Shown piece by piece: positions 38,204 through 46,312 of a stretch of DNA of 64,000 nucleotides. Location: positions 2,046,001 to 2,110,000 of the forward strand of contig NZ_AP027922.1 in NCBI RefSeq assembly GCF_030296835.1. The letters run 5' to 3'. The notes beneath the pieces were generated by a model. It searched no databases. It saw only the letters and a list, made by a program, of their open reading frames with translations, and was not told the origin of the DNA. The DNA is from Pseudoalteromonas sp. MM1 (GTDB lineage Bacteria > Pseudomonadota > Gammaproteobacteria > Enterobacterales > Alteromonadaceae). Within the stretch, counting starts at the first letter, position 1. Every line of letters starts with the position of its first letter. The translations under genes and the position numbers were made by a program.

Positions 38204-39225
38204 TACTTAATTTGGCAAGAAACAAGGGCTTTCATACCCGTAGGGTTATTGTCCATGCTAGCAAACGCTGAGCTAATATCAGCCAGTTCACTGACCGAAG
38301 TAATAAATGGTTCTAAATCAATTTTGCCGCTAGCAACTAAATCAATCGCCATTTCAAAATCAGCATCTTCATAAACACGTGCACCAACAAGCTCTAGTTC
38401 ACGCCAAAAGAATTGGAACAAATCAACTGGCGGCTTTTGAGAATGGATAGCAACCATACAAATACGGCCACGTACTGCTGCAATTTGGGTCATAGCTTCA
38501 ACTGCAGGTTGCACACCCGATACTTCAAAAACAACATCAGCGCCTTTGCCATCACTCCATTTAGACACATATTCTTGCAAGTCTTGTTCTAGTGGGTTGA
38601 TGGTTTCAATATCAAAACGCGCAGAAAACTTACGACGCTCGTTATTTACTTCAGAGATCAACACGTCAGCACCGACACTTTTAGCAACCAAAGCCACTAA
38701 CTGACCAATTGGACCGCCGCCAATCACCACTGCTTTTTCACCGGCTTTTAAGCGTGAACGCGAAATATCATGACAGGCAACAGATAAAGGCTCAATTAAT
38801 GCGCCTTGCTCAAGTGTTACGTTGTCAGGTAGTTTATGAATAGTACGCGCTTTTACTGTCCATGAATTTTGAAATGCGCCAACTGAATCAATGCCCATAA
38901 ATTTCAGGTTATGACATACATGACTATGACCGGCATTACATGCAGGACAATCACCACAGTAATCAAGTGGGCGTACAACGACACGATCACCCACTTTTAA
39001 GTTAGTCACATTGCTACCAAGCTCTGCAACCACACCTGAAATTTCATGACCTATGGTATGCGGTGGGTTAACGCGCTGATCCATTACGCCATGATAAATA
39101 TGCATGTCGGTACCACAGATGCCAACAAAACCAACATCTAAACGTACTTCATCTGCTTGTGGCTTTACTTGTTTTCCTTCGACGATGCGAAATGACTTAT
39201 TGCCAATATATTCTGCTGCTTGCAT
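38203..39225 (-). CDS. Zinc-dependent medium-chain dehydrogenase
   Basis: A 340-residue MDR-family dehydrogenase. Catalytic zinc ligands are in GICGTDMH and GHEISG, the structural zinc site is CGDCPACNAGHSHVC near residues 92-106, and the NAD-binding motif is VIGGGPIGQLVALVAKSVGA. It resembles L-threonine, sorbitol and L-galactonate 5-dehydrogenases, all acting on secondary alcohols. In this operon, oxidation of L-KDGal at C5 is the most economical role. A formaldehyde-handling role linked to the P450 cannot be excluded. It starts 10 bases after the cycloisomerase stop. Confidence 0.85.
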   Translation of the reverse strand: MQAAEYIGNKSFRIVEGKQVKPQADEVRLDVGFVGICGTDMHIYHGVMDQRVNPPHTIGHEISGVVAELGSNVTNLKVGDRVVVRPLDYCGDCPACNAGHSHVCHNLKFMGIDSVGAFQNSWTVKARTIHKLPDNVTLEQGALIEPLSVACHDISRSRLKAGEKAVVIGGGPIGQLVALVAKSVGADVLISEVNNERRKFSARFDIETINPLEQDLQEYVSKWSDGKGADVVFEVSGVQPAVEAMTQIAAVRGRICMVAIHSQKPPVDLFQFFWRELELVGARVYEDADFEMAIDLVASGKIDLEPFITSVSELADISSAFASMDNNPTGMKALVSCQIK

Positions 39226-39235
39226 GGTAAATACC

Positions 39236-40345
39236 TTATGATTGCTTAACTAAATGAGGCTTAACTAATTGCGCGTCAAACTCGACACCGGTACCAATTA
39301 AATCTGGTGCACAGGCTTCGCCGTTATCAAGTTGCAATGGTCGCGTGGTGTATTCATCTATCGGGAATGAGTGTACTTCTAAGAATCCCGCATGAGGTTG
39401 TGAAGCCAATAGCGATACATGTAATTCATGCATACCGTGGCTACAAATCGGCAAGTTGTGGGTATACGCTAAACTAGCAACATGTAACCACCCTGTGATA
39501 CCGCCGATATTTGAGGCATCGGGTTGTAAAAAACCAAGTTTTGCTTGATCAATCGCATAACCAAATTCATGTAATGTATGTAGGTTCTCACCCATAGCTA
39601 AAGGAATTGAGGTCGCTTGCGCAATCCGTGCAAACCCTTTGTAATCATCTGGAATTGTTGGCTCTTCAAACCAGGTTATATCAAACTGCTCAATGGCTTT
39701 TGCAAAACGGATAGCATGTTCTACATTCATCGAGTAATTAGCATCAACCATTAACGTTTTATCAGCACCAATTAGCTCACGAACGGCGGCCACTCGTGCC
39801 ACATCTTCTTTATAATCTTGTTTGCCTACTTTAATTTTTACCGCATTAAAACCACGGTCTAAGTAACCTTGAATATTCTTAAGTAGCTTTTGCTGATCAA
39901 AGTTAAGATCTATACCACCGGCATAACACGCGGTTTTATCTCTGTGTCCACCAGCAACTTGCCAAAGTGGTGCTGATAAGCGCTTACATTTGATATCCCA
40001 CAATGCAATATCTACTGCAGAGATTGCAAAGCTTAATAAACCACCGCGGCCTACGTAATGTAGGTCCCACTGTAGCTTATCCCAAATTGACATAATTGCT
40101 GATGAATCAGCCCCGATCAAACCAGGTTTAATTTCGTCATTTAATAACGAATAAATAGCGCGGCCACCTTTACCGCCAGTATAGGTGTAACCCATACCTT
40201 CGTAACCGTCTTTGGTCATTACACGCACTGCGATAACTTCAAAATGAGTATGATCACCGTGTTTAGCATCACTTAACACCTCAGCGAGAGGAATTTGGTA
40301 ATACTCTACTTTTATATTTTTTATTGCTCGCAATGAATCTCTCAT
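39236..40345 (-). CDS. Probable 3,6-anhydro-L-galactonate cycloisomerase
   Basis: A 369-residue enolase-superfamily enzyme of the mandelate racemase subgroup. Features are the N-terminal capping domain, the Lys pair in AVKIKVG, and three metal ligands in VDANYSM, WFEEPTIP and AMGENLHT. A C-terminal histidine follows in ICSHGMHELH. Known enzymes of this type open 3,6-anhydro-L-galactonate to 2-keto-3-deoxy-L-galactonate. It is the first gene of the L-AHG operon (cycloisomerase-ADH-SDR-ALDH) and has a perfect TTGTTAACAA site 35 bases ahead of its start. That fixes it to the agar regulon, and the enzyme assignment rests mainly on the operon. Confidence 0.87.
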   Translation of the reverse strand: MRDSLRAIKNIKVEYYQIPLAEVLSDAKHGDHTHFEVIAVRVMTKDGYEGMGYTYTGGKGGRAIYSLLNDEIKPGLIGADSSAIMSIWDKLQWDLHYVGRGGLLSFAISAVDIALWDIKCKRLSAPLWQVAGGHRDKTACYAGGIDLNFDQQKLLKNIQGYLDRGFNAVKIKVGKQDYKEDVARVAAVRELIGADKTLMVDANYSMNVEHAIRFAKAIEQFDITWFEEPTIPDDYKGFARIAQATSIPLAMGENLHTLHEFGYAIDQAKLGFLQPDASNIGGITGWLHVASLAYTHNLPICSHGMHELHVSLLASQPHAGFLEVHSFPIDEYTTRPLQLDNGEACAPDLIGTGVEFDAQLVKPHLVKQS

Positions 40346-40379
40346 CTAGCCACCAGTTTAGTTTACAAGATACTGTCTA

Positions 40380-40389
40380 TTGTTAACAA
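40380..40389. promoter_or_regulatory. Candidate agar-regulon operator, TTGTTAACAA
   Basis: Perfect palindrome (ATTGTTAACAAT at 40379-40390) in the promoter region of the L-AHG operon on the minus strand. Confidence 0.75.
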
Positions 40390-40474
40390 TCTACAACAAC
40401 ATAAATTTATTGTAAAGGTAATATAGTTAATAAAATGAAAATAACTTTGCCGTAGACGTGCAGCTAAGACTGGC

Positions 40475-40509
40475 CTAGCAAGTTAAGCAGCAACCACTTA
40501 ACTTGCTAG
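40475..40509 (-). terminator. 13-bp hairpin after the lactonase gene
   Basis: CTAGCAAGTTAAG (40475-40487) pairs perfectly with 40497-40509 around a 9-base loop, just past the SMP-30 stop at 40522. No T-run follows on the minus strand, so it may protect the transcript or need Rho. Confidence 0.45.
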
Positions 40510-40521
40510 TGATCTAAACGA

Positions 40522-41508
40522 TTATTGAAGATCAGTGTTTAAAGAAAATGACAATAAATGTGTATGAGCGGTTATATACACACGGTTTTGTTGGGCATTA
40601 AATGCTAAGTTTGCGCTGATGGTAGGCAATGATACTTTGGCTAATAGCTGAGCGTTTTCATCAAACAACCAAAGCCCACCAGGCCCTGTTGCAAATATAA
40701 TCCCAGTGGGATGAATTTTTAATCCATCCGGTAGACCATGGCTGTTATCTGCCACTGCGGGCAATTGATAAAATAACGCTTTATTTTTAACAGTGCCATC
40801 TTGGTTTAATTGATATCGATACCAAGCGGGTTTATCAGGATTTGATGCCGCCACATACAGTGTTTTTTCATCCCCAGACAACGCAACCCCATTTGGGTAA
40901 ATTAATTGCTTATCAAGCACATTAAGTTGGCCTTTTGCATTCAATGAATATACCCCTTGGAAGCTTAGCTCTTTAGCGGGATCATCAAACTGCTTAGCCA
41001 GTCCATAAGGGGGATCACTAAAAAATAGAGTACCTTGCTGATTAAAAATACCATCGTTTGGGCTGTTGAGCTGTTGCCCTTGATAACGACTCACTAATTC
41101 GCGATAGTTTGTTTTAGGATCATTAACCGACGATGCCATAGTGACAATTTTTCGTGAGCGTGATTGTAATAACACCAACTCATTGTCGTTATTCAGGACT
41201 AGGCCATTTGAGTAACCGCTATCGGCTAAATAAAGGTGCACACCTTGCTCAGGCTGATAGCGATAGACTCGGTGGGTGGGAATATCTGAAAACAACAAAT
41301 ACCCGCCCTCTTCAACCCATACGGGCCCTTCAAGCCACTCAAAGCCGGTAGCCAGTGTTTCGATTGGTGTATCTAAATTTAAAACCTGCAACGCCCTGTT
41401 ATCGTAGATTTCATACGGGCCTTGTTTTATCACTGGCTCTGCATCTACAGCGGTGCTAATAAGCACAGCTGTAAGCACTACCCAAGCCTGAATATAACTA
41501 GTTAGCAT
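40522..41508 (-). CDS. Secreted SMP-30/gluconolactonase-like lactonase
   Basis: A 328-residue protein read from the ATG at 41508. The longer frame overlaps GH50 by over 100 bases and hides a clear signal peptide (MLTSYIQAWVVLTAVLISTAVDA). The six-bladed propeller of the SMP-30 family is seen, with metal-binding residues in WLEGPVWVEEG, LNSPNDGIF, IYPNGVALS and HGLPDGLKIHP. It would hydrolyse aldonolactones in the periplasm, for instance galactonolactone, feeding the sugar-acid transporter at 27605. It overlaps the GH50 3' end by 11 bases and is probably transcribed with it. No sugar 1-dehydrogenase with a signal peptide is visible in the window. Confidence 0.82.
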   Translation of the reverse strand: MLTSYIQAWVVLTAVLISTAVDAEPVIKQGPYEIYDNRALQVLNLDTPIETLATGFEWLEGPVWVEEGGYLLFSDIPTHRVYRYQPEQGVHLYLADSGYSNGLVLNNDNELVLLQSRSRKIVTMASSVNDPKTNYRELVSRYQGQQLNSPNDGIFNQQGTLFFSDPPYGLAKQFDDPAKELSFQGVYSLNAKGQLNVLDKQLIYPNGVALSGDEKTLYVAASNPDKPAWYRYQLNQDGTVKNKALFYQLPAVADNSHGLPDGLKIHPTGIIFATGPGGLWLFDENAQLLAKVSLPTISANLAFNAQQNRVYITAHTHLLSFSLNTDLQ

Positions 41509-43819
41509 TATTTGTATACCTGCGTTGATAAAGTTGCTGATTAACTTCTTTAGCAGCATTAACAAGGGGCATGTAAGGTATATCTGCCACATTAACAAAG
41601 CCAACGTTATAATTTTCGCCATCATAGGCACGCCCTGTTAATGGCGAATCTATATATTGAAACCAATGCGCCCCGACAAAATATGGATTATCGATCACGC
41701 TATACATATATTGTTGGTATTTAACACCGCGGTCGTGTTGCGATTCGGCATGAATAAGCCCTGGGTTTAATAGCCCAGAATCTAACGCCCCATTATGAAA
41801 TTCACCAATAATGCTTGGCTTATCAATGTCTGCTAAAAAGTGCCAAAAATCATCATTGAGCCCTTCTCGGTAGTAGTTATAGCTAACCACATCAGCATGA
41901 GCAGCTGCTGCGTTACGAATTTCTGGCGTCATGCCCCAGTCAGCAAAACGAGCTCCCATATAGAGATGGTTTGGTAAGTGTTTTGCTGTTGCTTGCTCTA
42001 CCACGGCAAAATATTGGTTAGCATAATGAAATAGCATAGTGGAAAAATCAGCTTCGACTTGCTTGTTGATATTTTTGACTGTAATGCCACTAGAAAACTC
42101 ATGCCACGATGCAATACTGCTGTTCCAGCTAGCATTCAAAGCAGCTATATCTTGGTACTTATCTTTCATCAGTTTTACGAATTCAGCTTTAGTAGGGCTT
42201 TTTGTTGCATCTACAGATAATGTGTTGATCACTAATCCATATTGCGAATTAACTGAGCCCATCATGCCCCAGCTTTTTTCATTATCAATAAAAACACCAA
42301 CACACCATGGACTATTGTTCACTTGCGCTGCCACGGTTGCTAAGGTGATATCCGCGCGCTTAATAAAAACAGGATCAAATGGATCAGGTAACGGGCTCCA
42401 ATAATCATTACCACTGCTTACTGTTTTAAAATCACCGATGATCCAAGCATTGGCAAAGTAAGGAAGTCGGTTTTGCTGATAGTAATCATCATCAAGCCAG
42501 TTACCAAACGAGGTGAACCCCCACGACAACATACGATCAGTCGTGGTATCGCGCCATTTTTTCATTAATGTTTGCTCATCACGTGTTTGGTATTTGCGCT
42601 GTAAGTTTGCTCGATAAAAACTAAATGTTTCACCTTTTTTAACTGCCCCACTATGCACTTCACGGCGATAGCCATAATTGTCGGCAAGAGGATCATCACT
42701 GTCAGGCAACCAATTAAACATGTTAGCGCGCAGCTCAGAGCTGATATAACGTGATGGCCACGCAGCCTTTGGTGCCGTATTTAAGCCGATTGAATCCTCA
42801 GGAGTCAGATCACCCGCCGCCCTTTGCTTAATGTACTTTTGGTCAAAGTCGTAACCTGTAATTGTGGTGGTATTCGCTAAGCGTACATTGGCAATACCGG
42901 TTGAAAAAAATAAATAACCTTGCGGGTCAACTAAACTCCATTTGCCTTGGTACTTTTCGGTTCTGAAGTAGCCAGTTGCTTTAAGTTTTGGTCCCGCTTG
43001 CCAACCACTAAACGTTGAGCGCCCCTCAACAGGTGACTTTTTCAGTTGTCTTTGCTCTTGCGCTGAGATTGCAAGTAATTGTTCTGTGGATGAAACTTTG
43101 TTGTTAAAATCACGCTTGGCATTTTGGCCAAACTCATCCACCAAGCCTACTAGGTATTCGGTGTCAAAGTTGGTTGGCTTTATTAGTCTTACATTATCGA
43201 TTAGTAATTGCTTATCCGCTAACAAACCTTTTGTGCCAAACGTCACCTTGGTTACTTTACTAACATCAATGTTTTTTTCACCCCCTCGGTACAATACCGG
43301 GGTATAACTACTATGCCAACTAGGCGGGTTGGAGCGTATACCCGACTCTGTATTTAAATCGGCCCCTTTTAACTCAATATAATAAGTATTATTTGATTCA
43401 GCTGGCACCACTACACTGCGACTTTGTGCTCTACCGTTATCATCCACTGTTTTTATATATAACTGGGTAGACGCCTTATCAGGGTTTTCTATATCAAGTG
43501 CAAAAGCAAAGTTGCCTAACGCTTGCCAATTCCACGTTGAGCTATTTACAAATTCAATATCGCTTTCGTGATGAGTTTTGGCTGCAAATATAACCTGTAA
43601 CTTATGATTACCTTGCTGTTCAATTAGCTTAGTCGTGGCATTGTGATGCTGTAAAAAAGACTGGTATTCAGGTTTTTCGAAATCCCACAGCATGTGCTCT
43701 TTTTTTGTTGTGTCGACTGCGGGCGTGTTTTCTTCGAGTTGATTATTAGTACAACCTGACAACATAGTGCCTAGCAGTAATACAGATGAGATATAAACAT
43801 TCTTGTGTGTGTTTTTCAT
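41498..43819 (-). CDS. GH50 beta-agarase lipoprotein (third of three)
   Basis: A 773-residue GH50 agarase with a lipoprotein leader ending in GTMLSGC (Thr next). The CBM-like domain spans about residues 40-215 and the catalytic domain follows, with Glu514 in FIDNEKSWG and Glu673 in IIGEFHNGALDSG. It is closer to the first copy (6662) than to the second, sharing the N-terminal LNTESGIRSNPPSW-like block. An operator lies 100 bases upstream at 43919. The lactonase gene follows with an 11-base overlap, a pairing not seen with the other copies. Confidence 0.93.
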   Translation of the reverse strand: MKNTHKNVYISSVLLLGTMLSGCTNNQLEENTPAVDTTKKEHMLWDFEKPEYQSFLQHHNATTKLIEQQGNHKLQVIFAAKTHHESDIEFVNSSTWNWQALGNFAFALDIENPDKASTQLYIKTVDDNGRAQSRSVVVPAESNNTYYIELKGADLNTESGIRSNPPSWHSSYTPVLYRGGEKNIDVSKVTKVTFGTKGLLADKQLLIDNVRLIKPTNFDTEYLVGLVDEFGQNAKRDFNNKVSSTEQLLAISAQEQRQLKKSPVEGRSTFSGWQAGPKLKATGYFRTEKYQGKWSLVDPQGYLFFSTGIANVRLANTTTITGYDFDQKYIKQRAAGDLTPEDSIGLNTAPKAAWPSRYISSELRANMFNWLPDSDDPLADNYGYRREVHSGAVKKGETFSFYRANLQRKYQTRDEQTLMKKWRDTTTDRMLSWGFTSFGNWLDDDYYQQNRLPYFANAWIIGDFKTVSSGNDYWSPLPDPFDPVFIKRADITLATVAAQVNNSPWCVGVFIDNEKSWGMMGSVNSQYGLVINTLSVDATKSPTKAEFVKLMKDKYQDIAALNASWNSSIASWHEFSSGITVKNINKQVEADFSTMLFHYANQYFAVVEQATAKHLPNHLYMGARFADWGMTPEIRNAAAAHADVVSYNYYREGLNDDFWHFLADIDKPSIIGEFHNGALDSGLLNPGLIHAESQHDRGVKYQQYMYSVIDNPYFVGAHWFQYIDSPLTGRAYDGENYNVGFVNVADIPYMPLVNAAKEVNQQLYQRRYTNNAN

Positions 43820-43918
43820 AGCAAGCCTATTCTTTTATTATGAAAGAACCGCTTTTGCAATAAAAGCGGTTAGGTACTATGTAGAATAATTACACAACAC
43901 AAAACTAATAACAATTAA

Positions 43919-43928
43919 TTGTTAACAA
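43919..43928. promoter_or_regulatory. Candidate agar-regulon operator, TTGTTAACAA
   Basis: Centre of a perfect 14-base palindrome AATTGTTAACAATT (43917-43930), with an adjacent half-site ACAATTAATT. It lies between the GH16 stop and the third GH50 start. Confidence 0.75.
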
Positions 43929-43959
43929 TTTTGTGTTTGTAAAAAATATATGCTGCTTT

Positions 43960-45297
43960 TTACTCAATCAGTTGAAAACGCTGATTATCGCCATTATAAC
44001 ACTGCCACTGCACAACTGACGCGCCATTGGTTTGTAATTTACCTGCTATATCAATACATTTATTACTTAAGCTTGATCTAAGCTCAAAGTAGCCATCTCC
44101 TGTATTGTTCAGTGTAAAGCGTTGATTGGCTTTTGTGTGATCACACACCCACTGTTCAACCCCAGCGCCATTTGAGGTACTTGAATTTGCAATTTGCATA
44201 CACAAGCCAGTTAATTGTGAGCTGATAGCATATTCGTTATTTGTGAGTTCAACGAGCTCAAATGCTTGGTTTTCGTTATTAGAATTACAATTCCATTGCT
44301 GATAAGTACTGCCGTTATTCATTGCACCGTTTGTAATATCGATACACTTTTGACTGTGTTTTGCTTTAATTTGCGCGCCACTAGTAACAGAGCTTGTATT
44401 TGCTGCATTTACGGGTTTATACACGCGCACCCAATCAACGTACATTTTATTTTTACTGTCATCAGCTAGGTCTGCATCAGTTGCAATATTACCCGCTTCT
44501 GAGCGCCAATCATGATCTTCAGTATCAATAATAATATAAGCAGATTGATCCATATTATGTGTGTTCTTATTTAACGTAGCCCCAGAGTAGTCTTTGTCTT
44601 TCATGACCACTTGTGCCCAAGAACCATCTGGCGTTTGCTGGCCATCAATATAAAATGTGACATCTGTTGGACTTTTCCAATACACACCAAAGCGATGAAA
44701 GCCTTCTCGCCAGTATGTTCCCCAGCTTGGCGTATTATGGGTTTGGTCATTGTAATCACTGATTATTTGATTTGTTTGTTGATCGCGAATAAAAACATGG
44801 AAGTTCGTCGACATGTTTCTAGCAAACCATTCATCACGCGCACCACCGTATACTTCTAGTACATCAATTTCGCGTTCATCATTATCGCTAAGCAACCAAA
44901 AATTTGAAGATAACTCTAGGTTACTCACCTTAATACTGGCTTCTAAAAAGATTGGGAAAGTGACTTTCGTTTTTGAAGTGATCACCCCAGCATTGACTTG
45001 ATCAGTACCTGCACGACGTGAAGCACTAATAATTAAATTACCATCAGAGACCCAAGACTCATCACGTTGCCAATAGGTCAAGCCTGGACCTGTCCAGCTA
45101 TTAAAGTAGGTATCGTTCCATTTACTGGTAAATGCCGCCGGCTTCCCTGTGTAATTAAAAGAGTCTGAGTAGGCTTCTTGTAACTGCCAGACTTTACCAT
45201 TGTCAGGCGCGACTGGTAATGGAATTGCATCCCAATCGTTGGCCATTAAATTTGTAGATGTTAAAACACAGCCGATCAACAAAAGGTTATTTTTCAT
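43960..45297 (-). CDS. Secreted GH16 beta-agarase with C-terminal CBM13 (ricin-type) domain
   Basis: A 445-residue extracellular endo-agarase. The Sec signal ends near LMA|ND. The GH16 catalytic domain spans about residues 20-300 with the family active site EIDVLEVYGG, nucleophile Glu143 and acid/base Glu148, and SNFWLLSDNDE before it. The C-terminal 130 residues form a ricin-type beta-trefoil with three QxW repeats (YQQWNC, VEQWVC, VVQWQC), a carbohydrate-binding CBM13. It starts the depolymerisation outside the cell; the GH50 enzymes then shorten the products. An operator lies 89 bases upstream. Confidence 0.94.
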   Translation of the reverse strand: MKNNLLLIGCVLTSTNLMANDWDAIPLPVAPDNGKVWQLQEAYSDSFNYTGKPAAFTSKWNDTYFNSWTGPGLTYWQRDESWVSDGNLIISASRRAGTDQVNAGVITSKTKVTFPIFLEASIKVSNLELSSNFWLLSDNDEREIDVLEVYGGARDEWFARNMSTNFHVFIRDQQTNQIISDYNDQTHNTPSWGTYWREGFHRFGVYWKSPTDVTFYIDGQQTPDGSWAQVVMKDKDYSGATLNKNTHNMDQSAYIIIDTEDHDWRSEAGNIATDADLADDSKNKMYVDWVRVYKPVNAANTSSVTSGAQIKAKHSQKCIDITNGAMNNGSTYQQWNCNSNNENQAFELVELTNNEYAISSQLTGLCMQIANSSTSNGAGVEQWVCDHTKANQRFTLNNTGDGYFELRSSLSNKCIDIAGKLQTNGASVVQWQCYNGDNQRFQLIE

Positions 45298-45385
45298 TTT
45301 TGCCTCTTAAAAGTTAGATGTTGTCATTTTGGTCACACAATGTGACCAATACAGACTAGTACAAATAAAAGACAAAACAAACAAA

Positions 45386-45395
45386 TTGTTAACAA
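45386..45395. promoter_or_regulatory. Candidate agar-regulon operator, TTGTTAACAA
   Basis: Perfect palindrome upstream of GH16, with a half-site TTTTAACAAT at about 45401. It is the last copy seen; none occurs from here to 64,000. Confidence 0.75.
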
Positions 45396-45508
45396 AATAT
45401 TTTTAACAATACACAGTGCGTTATGGTCAATTTCTCCCACTTTAGGCATGACTAACTTGTTATGCGTGTCTCAATAAAAAATACTTCAACAATAATGGAA
45501 AAGCTTTT

Positions 45509-45883
45509 ATGGTGCTAAAAAATATAATAATTAAGGAGCTACACTATATTATAATACTAAACTTTGGTGCGTTACTGCTGGTAAGCTGTAGTAAACCTAT
45601 AAATAAAATCAACTCAATTTCATGATAAAAGCAGCCTTATTAATATGACTAAACTTATGACTACTCACTATCATGTGACTGAGAATTTGATTAAAAATTT
45701 CAACCTTGAGATATCAAATCCAAGTAACTATGCACCTTTAAATATTTATGCCAACGACGGCTCCTATTTGAAAATCGAAACATAGGCAAACAAATTCTAA
45801 GTGCATTCGTAGGGTTTCCTCAGCAAGGTGACACGACCCTAACCTTCAAGACCAATGTAAATCACAAAGGACACTTGATTTAG
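45509..45883 (+). pseudogene. Frameshifted small lipoprotein gene
   Basis: Three consecutive pieces in different frames: a hydrophobic leader ending in GALLLVSC (a lipobox), then MTKLMTTHYHVTENLIKNF...SYLKIE (45645-45785), then GKQILSAFVGFPQQGDTTLTFKT to a stop at 45881. A good ribosome site (AAGGAG, 45533-45538) lies where a start would be expected, but the codon there is not ATG. The intact protein would have been a lipoprotein of unknown role. I do not recognise the family. Confidence 0.45.
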
Positions 45884-45935
45884 CGCATTATTTGCTCTTT
45901 AGAAAACTATTTTTACCACTAAAAATTAATTAATA

Positions 45936-46023
45936 GATTCAACTACAACTTAGTTGATTAAAGCGATACCTACTCCCTGTGCCCACGCCGAAATCGGTGG
46001 TTCGAATCCACTCAGTCGTACCA
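45936..46023 (+). pseudogene. tRNA-like remnant with intact T-arm and CCA end
   Basis: A D-arm-like stretch (AACTTAGTTGATTAAAGC, compare the usual AGCTCAGTTGGTTAGAGC) is followed by a T-arm (GGTGG, TTCGAAT loop) and a 3' ACCA. The acceptor ends do not pair and the D-arm is eroded, so it is not a working tRNA. The anticodon cannot be assigned. Confidence 0.55.
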
Positions 46024-46062
46024 AAATTATTCATTCCACTGAATCAAATTAATTAACCAATT

Positions 46063-46104
46063 AATAGTTCAACCATAGCTCAGTTGGTTCGAGCGCTACC
46101 TACT
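46063..46104 (+). pseudogene. Second tRNA 5'-half remnant, repeat of the first
   Basis: About 42 bases aligned to 45932-45974, sharing TTCAAC, a nearly normal D-arm (TAGCTCAGTTGGTTCGAGCG) and CTACCTACT. It lacks an anticodon arm, T-arm and CCA end. The rest of the region to 46300 holds no gene that I can see. Confidence 0.55.
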
Positions 46105-46312
46105 TTAAATCCTAGCTATGAATGCAAACACCCGCGGTGTTTATAAATTCGTGTCAACAAAAGCGCCCTCATATTACTTATTTATTAATTCATTTTGTTA
46201 TTCAAGGCCAAATTAAGTCATTATTTAAATGCAATGACTTTGTTTGATTTATATACTATTTGTTTACAATTTGATTATAATCGCTTAGTGGGTTTTTATA
46301 GTGAGTTTAGGT

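Noticed and set aside
45936..46023. Functional tRNA gene
   Set aside because: T-arm and CCA are present, but the acceptor stem does not pair and the D-arm is eroded.
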